DNA of 32,107 bases. Source: an uncultured Drancourtella sp. GTDB taxonomy: Bacteria > Bacillota > Clostridia > Lachnospirales > Lachnospiraceae. The notes beneath the pieces are model-generated. The model searched no databases and was not told the origin of the DNA. It saw only the letters and a list, made by a program, of their open reading frames with translations. This document shows, one piece after another, positions 17,005 to 23,373 of the stretch. The stretch is from positions 1 to 32,107 of the forward strand of contig CALFLL010000060.1 of assembly GCA_937880845.1 (NCBI GenBank), read 5' to 3'. Both the position numbers and the translations under genes were made by a program. The stretch's first letter is position 1; each line of letters opens with the position of its first letter.

Positions 17005-17169
17005 TTTTTCTCCGTTCTTTACAAAAAGTTTGCTCTAAACGGAAAAGCCATGCTTGTAGGTGTGTCTTTTTACACTGCCTGACCTTCACTTTCGAAAAAC
17101 AAGCCCGCAATGGCCGGTTTTCCTAAGCAGCAACCTGAATTTCTCAGGATAAGAAAAAGTGGAACACTT

Positions 17170-17535
17170 TTACGACCGGATATCCAGTATCCCATACGCA
17201 ATTTTTTGAATTTCCAGAATTTGTACATTGGAAATTTTGCGGTAAGGTTTTCTGGCATTCTGTTCCGCAATCCAGTCCTTTAATAAAAGTTCTGCCTCAA
17301 AATCTACTTCGCTGTACTCTGCCAGGAAAGCATATTTTTTCGCCTGCCTGTAATTTCCCCTTACTGTCATATAAGAAAGAGAAATTTCATATAGTGGCAG
17401 CAGTATGTTCGACGAAAGCATCTGCATAGGATGCAGTCTTTTCAGCTTTTCACGATAATACTCTGTCTGGGGAAGGGTTCCTCCAACTGCCACCTCATGA
17501 AATGACAGAAGATCTGCCAGTTTATGAAGGTGCAT
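17170..17535 (-). CDS. Hypothetical protein, 121 aa
   Basis: I do not recognise this small, helical, neutral-to-basic protein (LLLKDWIAEQNARKPY near the C-terminus). The start at 17535 is preceded by AAAGGAG, and the 80-aa gene stops five bases upstream. A 165-base gap follows before the PP-loop gene. That gap carries a small AAAAGTG-TTC-CACTTTT hairpin next to the stop codon and no convincing gene. Confidence 0.65.
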   Translation of the reverse strand: MHLHKLADLLSFHEVAVGGTLPQTEYYREKLKRLHPMQMLSSNILLPLYEISLSYMTVRGNYRQAKKYAFLAEYSEVDFEAELLLKDWIAEQNARKPYRKISNVQILEIQKIAYGILDIRS

Positions 17536-17539
17536 ATTC

Positions 17540-17782
17540 TCACGCTCCTTTCTTTTCTCTGTAAAAACATCCATTCTTTTCCAACTGATCTAGCCTTTCT
17601 AAAATTTCTTCCTCTGAAAGACATTCTCCTCGTTTTTGATGCTTTAATTTTCTATACATCATTCTTCTGCAGACTGGGTGAGCCGGTCCATAATCATAAA
17701 GATATCTTGCTTCTCTTGCATTCAGATTACAAAAGATTGCAATCAGCAGCTGATAATATCCTGCCATTGTTTCATCTTTCAT
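17540..17782 (-). CDS. Hypothetical protein, 80 aa
   Basis: I do not recognise this small basic protein with a tyrosine/arginine-rich centre (REARYLYDYGPAH, RRMMYRKLKHQKR) and an acidic helix (LSEEEILERLDQLEK). The ATG at 17782 is preceded by AAGAGG and starts 13 bases after the methyltransferase stop. The basic centre would suit nucleic acid binding, but that is only a guess. Confidence 0.65.
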   Translation of the reverse strand: MKDETMAGYYQLLIAIFCNLNAREARYLYDYGPAHPVCRRMMYRKLKHQKRGECLSEEEILERLDQLEKNGCFYREKKGA

Positions 17783-17795
17783 ACACACCTCTTTC

Positions 17796-18842
17796 CTATC
17801 GGTATTTTAGCCGAAACGTTCCTCTTGCTAAAGGCAGAAAACAATCGGCATGTTCATATAAAGTTGCCCGAATTCTCGCCTCATAATTTTTATTCTTTTT
17901 GGCTTTCGGGTGCTCTCTTAATTCCTGATATAGCTGCTTTAACGTTGCATGTCCATTTAACTGTTCCAGTGTCATCCGCAATAAATGAAACCACGTCAGT
18001 GCAATGGAGTCCTGTTCTTGTATCTGGAATATTCCTTCCCTTCTAATTGAAAATGGTACAAGAAGAATTTCTTCTTTTTGAAAAAGCACCAGTGTTTCCG
18101 TCACAATAGGAATAAAGGGTTTTCCGGAATACTGTGTCTTACTGGAAGTGCAGTGAAACTGCCCCTTAACAATCCAGGACTTCATATTTCCAATATGAAG
18201 CATATCTGCTGCAATAGAATGAAAGACGCCTTTCTGCCGGATATCTCCTACCAGAATTGCCAGATACCCATTCTGTCTTAGGCTGAAATACAGTTTTTTG
18301 ATCACATAGTTCAGTTTTTCAATATAATCTTCATAATTTTCACATCTGCTCAAATCATCTTCATGCGGCCTGCCCCACATATTTCCGGAATACTGGATAA
18401 TATCATGGTAAGGTGGGTGGAAAAAAATCAGGTCTGCACTATGCGCAACTTCATCCTTTAATGCATTCCAGTTTCCAATCCCCTTTGGCGGATGTGGGTT
18501 TAAATCGTATAAGACAGAGGGAATATGCAATTCCTCTGCCACATCTTGACTGGTCCCAGAACCACTCATGGGATCCAAAAATAAAAAATCCTTATTCTTT
18601 TCATATCGCCTGCATTTTTTTACAAACTGAATGAGTTTCGCTATAACCTGCGGGGAACAATTTCCTCTCCACTGATTGCTGCCTCCTTCTGCCCGTTCCG
18701 GAAATGCCATAAAAGAAGTCAGGTCTTGTCCTACGCAATGCGTAAGCTCTCTTGTTCCTAACGTCTGTACAATCTGTTTCCAGTCGGAACCAAATGCTGT
18801 GCGTAAAATTTTACTTGCACGCTGTAAATCACTTTCCTGCAC
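17796..18842 (-). CDS. Solitary DNA methyltransferase (GTG start)
   Basis: A 348-aa SAM-dependent DNA methyltransferase. SAM motif I is LDPMSGSGTS (89-98) and the catalytic motif reads FFHPPYHDI (HPPY at 142-145) instead of the usual N/D/S-PP-Y/F. The order motif I then IV, and the segment SNQWRGNCSPQV (55-66), are consistent with element-borne DNA methylases. No restriction endonuclease is adjacent, so it may protect or mark the element. The start is placed at GTG 18842, nine bases after AAAGGAG. The frame stays open upstream to 18971 through two terminator hairpins, including an ATG at 18905, which would add 21 residues; that start looks less likely. It is the first gene of a long operon running to 11205. 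Confidence 0.85.
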   Translation of the reverse strand: MQESDLQRASKILRTAFGSDWKQIVQTLGTRELTHCVGQDLTSFMAFPERAEGGSNQWRGNCSPQVIAKLIQFVKKCRRYEKNKDFLFLDPMSGSGTSQDVAEELHIPSVLYDLNPHPPKGIGNWNALKDEVAHSADLIFFHPPYHDIIQYSGNMWGRPHEDDLSRCENYEDYIEKLNYVIKKLYFSLRQNGYLAILVGDIRQKGVFHSIAADMLHIGNMKSWIVKGQFHCTSSKTQYSGKPFIPIVTETLVLFQKEEILLVPFSIRREGIFQIQEQDSIALTWFHLLRMTLEQLNGHATLKQLYQELREHPKAKKNKNYEARIRATLYEHADCFLPLARGTFRLKYR

Positions 18843-18871
18843 ATTGTCACACTCCTTTCTACTGCATATAC

Positions 18872-18911
18872 AAAAAACGATACAAAAATCCCTTCTGATT
18901 TTCATATCGTT
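18872..18911 (-). terminator. Leader terminator (proximal) of the methyltransferase operon
   Basis: Minus-strand AACGATATGAAAATC (18911-18897) pairs with GATTTTTGTATCGTT (18890-18876) over 15 positions, counting two adjacent G-U pairs, around a 6-base loop. A T-run and GTATATGCAG follow, then AAAGGAG. It resembles the dnaN leader terminator in sequence and layout. Confidence 0.75.
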
Positions 18912-18956
18912 CTCTCTGCTTTTTATTTTTCTTTCTTCTCCTTTCCAAAAGGCAAT

Positions 18957-18994
18957 AAAAAAAGCATTCAAAGAATTTCTTCCTGAATGCTTTT
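18957..18994 (-). terminator. Leader terminator (distal) of the methyltransferase operon
   Basis: Minus-strand AAAAGCATTCA (18994-18984) pairs perfectly with TGAATGCTTTT (18970-18960) and is followed by a T-run. It is the first of two tandem terminators between the predicted promoter and the methyltransferase start. A GGAAAGGAG without a nearby start codon follows it too. The stretch 18843-19172 otherwise holds the promoter and small hairpins (19072-19090 ATTCTTC/GAAGAAT; about 19041-19060 TTCTGACC/GGTTAGAA), with no gene. Confidence 0.7.
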
Positions 18995-19106
18995 GATATA
19001 CGCACTTTTTAATTAAGTATCAAAACTTCAAAACTTCATTCTAACCTTATGGTCAGAAAAAAATTACAATTCTTCTTTATGAAGAATAAAACTGAACTAC
19101 AAGTTT

Positions 19107-19135
19107 ATGGTAACACAATATAGTAGTCAAGTCAA
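19107..19135 (-). promoter_or_regulatory. Predicted promoter of the methyltransferase operon
   Basis: Minus-strand TTGACT (19135-19130), 17-base spacer, extended -10 TGT-TACCAT (19112-19107). The element taacacaatata (plus, 19111-19122) is identical to that of the dnaN promoter. A second half-like copy, taacactata, lies 30 bases upstream at 19141-19150, about three helical turns away, which suits an operator. Confidence 0.6.
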
Positions 19136-19172
19136 CAAAATAACACTATATCTTGTCTTGATCAATTTTATT

Positions 19173-19748
19173 TTAAGATGCAAGAGGGCAACAAATACAT
19201 ACATTTTCTTTTTTTCTTTCTTCAATATATGCAACAATTTGATTCATTATCCTATCTAATGCAATTATAGCAACAACTATCGAATAATTAGTTACAGAAA
19301 ACATCATATTTATTTCACTTTCCGGATCCATTGCATGAAGTGTTTGAAAATATCCTTGAATTATGACAAAAATAAATATTGATGCATAAATGGATATTTT
19401 CTTTATCATTCTATTCCTTTTCTTGGATATACATGGTTTAACAAAAATATGTTCCATATCCCAAGAGAAATAACACCAGAATACACAAAAAATTCCTATC
19501 ATACAAAAGGATATGTAAAATTCTAAATTATTCAAACCAAATTTATTTGCTACACCCTCCGAACTCATTAACCATATTAAAATAAAAAGCAACTGGATTG
19601 CTACTGAAAGAGGAAATTCGAACCTATCTCTCTTCTTATCTGAAACTTTAAATGCTTTTTCTGTAATCTTGCTTACTATCACAAGGAGGGCTTTTAATAT
19701 CATAAAGACAACTAAAGCAACAATACCTATTAAAATTAACTTTTTCAT
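19173..19748 (-). CDS. Small multi-pass membrane protein, 191 aa
   Basis: I do not recognise the family. Hydrophobic segments suggest four or five membrane helices: residues about 4-24 (LILIGIVALVVFMILKALLV), 49-66, 78-95, 120-138 (IYASIFIFVIIQGYF) and possibly 149-165. Cytoplasmic loops are lysine-rich, and the C-terminus ends CICCPLAS. It has its own promoter at 19780-19808 and GAAGGGAAG before the ATG. It sits alone between the Rpn gene and the methyltransferase operon, and could be an accessory gene such as an exclusion or abortive-infection membrane effector, but nothing in the sequence decides this. Confidence 0.75.
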   Translation of the reverse strand: MKKLILIGIVALVVFMILKALLVIVSKITEKAFKVSDKKRDRFEFPLSVAIQLLFILIWLMSSEGVANKFGLNNLEFYISFCMIGIFCVFWCYFSWDMEHIFVKPCISKKRNRMIKKISIYASIFIFVIIQGYFQTLHAMDPESEINMMFSVTNYSIVVAIIALDRIMNQIVAYIEERKKENVCICCPLAS

Positions 19749-19779
19749 TACTTCCCTTCTTTCTTAAATTGATATACAA

Positions 19780-19808
19780 ATTATATTATTTTAACTATCA
19801 ATGTGCAA
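19780..19808 (-). promoter_or_regulatory. Predicted promoter of the membrane protein gene
   Basis: Minus-strand TTGCAC (19808-19803), 17-base spacer, perfect TATAAT (19785-19780). It lies about 30 bases upstream of the start codon and just after the Rpn terminator. Confidence 0.7.
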
Positions 19809-19830
19809 GGCTTTTCTTATATACATTGTA

Positions 19831-19863
19831 AAAAGACACCAAAAATCCATTGTTTTTGATGCC
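19831..19863 (-). terminator. Terminator after the Rpn-family gene
   Basis: Minus-strand GGCATCAAAAA (19863-19853) pairs with TTTTTGGTGTC (19845-19835), eleven positions with two G-U pairs, then a T-run. It lies 48 bases past the stop of the Rpn gene. Its sequence is related to the leader terminators at 10138-10171 and 18876-18911. Confidence 0.75.
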
Positions 19864-19910
19864 TTTAAATGTACCACCATTCCTTTTACTTCACTTGGGG
19901 AAAACCGATA

Positions 19911-20855
19911 TTATTTTTTATCCCTTATTTCTAATACCTCTTCTTCGGGGATATTCAAAAGTTTACAAATCTCAGAAATCGGATAATTATTCTGCAGCAT
20001 GGTAAGAATAACTTCCTTTCTATTTTCCTTTATACCTTCTTCTCTTCCCACTTCAATGCCTTCCAATTTTCCTTCTTCTTTCAACTTTTCTAATGCCTCA
20101 CACATACTGTTTACCTCCATATTTCTACTCATACGAATCAGTTCCTTTGATCCTGTCATCTGACCGACAACTGTTAATAGCTCTGAACCCATCTCCTTGT
20201 TTCCATACTTCTCCTGAATTTTTTCAAAATGGCCGGCAAAGATTTCCCTGGTAATTTCAAAAACACTTTGAACATCTGTATTATTGAACACATATCGGTC
20301 TGAATCCCGTACTTCCAAGAGGTTCATTTTGTAATCTGAGAAAATAGCGGCAATTTCTTCCGGCATTTCTACAATCATATCTTTCAGACAATACGGTCCG
20401 TCCCACTGTTTTTCTCCATAATACACTGTCAATGTGATAACCGGATGAAGCCGGTCATCTTTTTTCATCTTTGATAAAAATTCATCTTCTGTCTTTTTCC
20501 CGGTATCTTTTTTATATTTGCGTGTAATTTCCTGATATTCCTTCAGGTAACTCATTGCATCATACACCATATGACGCAGCGGCATGGCATAATGAATATG
20601 CTGCTGGCTTTCAATTCCAAGAACAACAAATTCTACTCCATAAGCGGTCTTTTTAATGACATCTCTTGTTCTGGATAACGTTTCCTTATAATCTTTTAAT
20701 TGAATGATACCGGAAACATCCGTATCCATTTCATGCAATGCCTCTGGCTTAATAACCTCTTTTCCTCCAAACACAACTACATTGAAAAGATCGGCAAACC
20801 GTTCATTATTCCGCCAAAAATCTTTAAATATAATATCTGCTTTTGTATGTTCCAC
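19911..20855 (-). CDS. Rpn-family PD-(D/E)XK nuclease (recombination-promoting nuclease / putative transposase)
   Basis: A 314-aa protein of the Rpn/transposase_31 type, whose characterised Escherichia coli members are DNA nucleases that promote RecA-independent recombination. The N-terminal half carries the nuclease core: an acidic turn in MDTDVSGIIQL (about 43-53) followed by FVVLGIESQQ (about 75-84), the E-x-Q form of the PD-(D/E)XK site. The C-terminus has the family's typical charged repeat (KLKEEGKLEGIEVGREEG) and a short helical end. The start is GTG at 20855, preceded by AGAGAGGA. It has its own promoter and terminator, so it behaves as an independent cassette between two operons. Confidence 0.88.
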   Translation of the reverse strand: MEHTKADIIFKDFWRNNERFADLFNVVVFGGKEVIKPEALHEMDTDVSGIIQLKDYKETLSRTRDVIKKTAYGVEFVVLGIESQQHIHYAMPLRHMVYDAMSYLKEYQEITRKYKKDTGKKTEDEFLSKMKKDDRLHPVITLTVYYGEKQWDGPYCLKDMIVEMPEEIAAIFSDYKMNLLEVRDSDRYVFNNTDVQSVFEITREIFAGHFEKIQEKYGNKEMGSELLTVVGQMTGSKELIRMSRNMEVNSMCEALEKLKEEGKLEGIEVGREEGIKENRKEVILTMLQNNYPISEICKLLNIPEEEVLEIRDKK

Positions 20856-20901
20856 GTAAATTCCTCTCTTTTCTACAACCAGTCACTCTCTTGTTACGAT
20901 T

Positions 20902-20930
20902 ATTATATCAAACTTCATAGGACCTGACAA
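20902..20930 (-). promoter_or_regulatory. Predicted promoter of the Rpn-family gene
   Basis: Minus-strand TTGTCA (20930-20925), 17-base spacer, perfect TATAAT (20907-20902). It lies in the 85-base gap after the 810-aa gene. Confidence 0.75.
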
Positions 20931-20940
20931 ATTGAATTTT

Positions 20941-23373
20941 CTATGATATTTCAGAGAATTCCTCTCCCTCCATTCTTTCATAAGCACACTTTTCCGGGGA
21001 TATTGGACGGAAGACCGATGCTTGCAGGTATTTTCCTTCAGAAGCAATTCCATGATTTCCACCTAGGGAGTCCAAATACTGCTCTTTTCCTTTGGTAGCC
21101 GAGATATAGATGTATCTACTCTCTTTTTGAAACCATCCACTTGGAATGTTCCCAAAGTAATCACGACTGATCAACAATGAGATGCTGAGTCTTCCTGCTT
21201 TTTCCTTTACCATACGAAAAAGAAGCTTAAACATCTCCTGTTCCAATCTGTCTGAAATCCCTTTTACATAGGCTTTTTCCAAAAACAGAACCAGTTGCTC
21301 TGGTTTCTCTTTCTTTCCCGTATCCTTTGTAAAATCTACAAATTGAAATTCTTTGTTCTCCCTTTCCATTTTTTCTTCAGATGCTTTTGTAAGCCGAAGG
21401 ATTGCCCTAAGGACAATCTTACCTTGATAAGAAATATATATAATTTTCTTATTACTGTCAAAGCAGGATAGCAGACACTTTCGATACATTCCTGTCTTGT
21501 AACTCAAACAGGTTTTATCCGGCAGCTCCCCAATCTGCATCACCGGAAGAAAACGGTCTTCTTCCCAGATCTTCCATTCCTTTCTCTGAAGTTGCAGATT
21601 TTCTGCCCACAGTTTCATCTGTTTTTCTGAAATCGGAAAAGCAAGTTCCTTTTCCAGATCTGCATCATGGTATTTTAAGTCTTTAAATTTCCCCATAAGC
21701 TCTGCGACCAACAATCTACGCAACATTTCTGTCTGTCCGGTATCTCCTTTATAAAATTCATACAAAATTTCAGAACCGCCTTGTTCCAGAAATGTCTGGA
21801 TATTTGCTTCATGTTCTCTGATAAACGAATCGGAGAAAGCAAAAGTGTTCTTCATCCATTCCCAGTGAGGATCATTTTTTACTAGTTCAGCATAGACAGA
21901 CTGAAAATTTGGGTATCCACTTAATTTTTCTTTATTTGCTATCAAATACCGCAGTTGGAAACCATTTTTCACTTCTGGAAGAAAACGTACAACTTCTTCC
22001 CAGGAAAGAAACAAATCTAGTATATCCATCCCTACTAGGCCGGAAATATTTCCCAATTCTTCTTTCACCCACTTAGATAATGGTTTGTGGGATAAAAAAG
22101 CCGCAACTCTTTCCAGCGTTTCTTCGCTGGTTACCTTGTCCAAGAGTCTCTTTTTCACCACTTCCTGCATAACTCTCAACCGATCGTCTACCCTTCTATA
22201 ATTTAGTTTGTGGTACAAACGGATATACGCTCTGTCAGGACAGACAGCAAATAATTTTATTTCCGCAAAAGTATACTCTTTTTGTAGCATATCTGTCTTT
22301 TCTATAGCAGAACATTCCTTTATTTTTCTGCATTCCTTTAAATTTTGAAAATTTAATGTATTTAGATTGACATACTCCTCATAAAATGCTTTTTGATATA
22401 AAATAGAATTCCATGGAAGTTCAAGAAACAGTTCTGTATTTTCTTCATACAACTTCAAAAAGTGTTTTTTCTGATGTTTGACTGCATAAAGAAGTACTGA
22501 CTCCTGATAATATTTCAATCGGTCCACCGCTTTTATGGCATACCGGTAAACCTCCTGTATATACCCTGCTCTTGTATAGAAATTCCCTTGCGAAATCCAT
22601 CCTTGTCTTACAAATCTGTTTAAATCAAACAATAACTGTTCATTCTCCAGCCACCTTGTCAAAAAACAAGACAGCACGTCTTTATGCAAGCGGTCTGCGA
22701 TTTTTCTTAATAACGGATAAAGTTCTTCTGCATTTTTTATAATCTGCCTATATGCCTCTTTACTTAACATTGGCAGTTGAAACTTTGACAAATACTTCAA
22801 AAGTTCCAATACATTCACTTTTCCTAAATCCTGAAAGAAGTGTTCTTCTCCAATCACTTCTCCTAAAAAGTCCCCTGTAAAAATCGGTTCTTTCAAAAAC
22901 ATTCGTTCTGAAAAGCTTAAATCTTGTAGCTTTTTATCACAATATGTTTCAAAAAACTCCATGTTTCTATTTAATATATTGCACTCTTTTTCGGACAAAT
23001 GACTGGAAAAATAATATTGGAGATATACAGCTACGTATCTGTCCGAAATTGCTTCTGTTTTCAAAGCTGCTTCCAATTCCTCATAGGAACGGTCAAATAG
23101 TTTTTCATCGGCACCGCCGATAAACATTTCTATTCTATAGGCTGAAATTCCTGCTTCCAGTAGACTTATAATCTTTGAAAGAATTTTCGGATAGGCAACC
23201 AATTTCTTTCCATACTCGATTGGAAGCTGTTTTAATATTCTTCTCTTTTCGTCTGTATCAATTTCTTTTGTAAAAGGAAGGAGCTGTTGATTTGAAAATC
23301 CTAAAATCTCCTGCCAGCCAAGTCCTTCCAATCCCTTAATAATCTCCATGTGTTCCTTCACCGTCGTAAGCAT
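20941..23373 (-). CDS. Uncharacterised large protein of the AAA-VWA operon, 810 aa
   Basis: No named family is recognised with confidence. Most of the protein (about 1-600) is helical and rich in Leu, Glu and Lys, like a solenoid scaffold. The last 190 residues look like a separate alpha/beta domain: TCLSYKTGMYRKCLLSCFDS (621-640), a strand pair around KKIIYISYQGK, VLRAILRLTK, QLVLFLEKAY, LLISRDYFG, RYIYISATKG and QYLDSLGG. The Cys followed by two strands is faintly like the HCVG core of PcfJ, but that is speculative. GGAGG lies six bases before the ATG at 23373, giving a 38-base overlap with the preceding gene; an alternative ATG is at 23349. It is the last gene of the operon. Confidence 0.8.
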   Translation of the reverse strand: MLTTVKEHMEIIKGLEGLGWQEILGFSNQQLLPFTKEIDTDEKRRILKQLPIEYGKKLVAYPKILSKIISLLEAGISAYRIEMFIGGADEKLFDRSYEELEAALKTEAISDRYVAVYLQYYFSSHLSEKECNILNRNMEFFETYCDKKLQDLSFSERMFLKEPIFTGDFLGEVIGEEHFFQDLGKVNVLELLKYLSKFQLPMLSKEAYRQIIKNAEELYPLLRKIADRLHKDVLSCFLTRWLENEQLLFDLNRFVRQGWISQGNFYTRAGYIQEVYRYAIKAVDRLKYYQESVLLYAVKHQKKHFLKLYEENTELFLELPWNSILYQKAFYEEYVNLNTLNFQNLKECRKIKECSAIEKTDMLQKEYTFAEIKLFAVCPDRAYIRLYHKLNYRRVDDRLRVMQEVVKKRLLDKVTSEETLERVAAFLSHKPLSKWVKEELGNISGLVGMDILDLFLSWEEVVRFLPEVKNGFQLRYLIANKEKLSGYPNFQSVYAELVKNDPHWEWMKNTFAFSDSFIREHEANIQTFLEQGGSEILYEFYKGDTGQTEMLRRLLVAELMGKFKDLKYHDADLEKELAFPISEKQMKLWAENLQLQRKEWKIWEEDRFLPVMQIGELPDKTCLSYKTGMYRKCLLSCFDSNKKIIYISYQGKIVLRAILRLTKASEEKMERENKEFQFVDFTKDTGKKEKPEQLVLFLEKAYVKGISDRLEQEMFKLLFRMVKEKAGRLSISLLISRDYFGNIPSGWFQKESRYIYISATKGKEQYLDSLGGNHGIASEGKYLQASVFRPISPEKCAYERMEGEEFSEIS

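Noticed and set aside
17070..17270. 66-codon minus-strand frame overlapping the end of the 121-aa gene
   Set aside because: It overlaps a better-supported gene by about 100 bases and has no ribosome binding site. The non-overlapping part contains small hairpins typical of intergenic DNA.
18843..18971. Longer N-terminus for the methyltransferase (start at 18971)
   Set aside because: The extension runs through two intrinsic terminators and is read from a start without a binding site. GTG at 18842 has AAAGGAG at good spacing. The ATG at 18905 is kept only as a leader-peptide possibility.
21132..21152. QLVLF in the 810-aa protein and QITLF in the VWA protein as further clamp-binding motifs
   Set aside because: Both lie inside predicted beta strands of folded domains rather than at flexible termini, so the match is probably coincidental.
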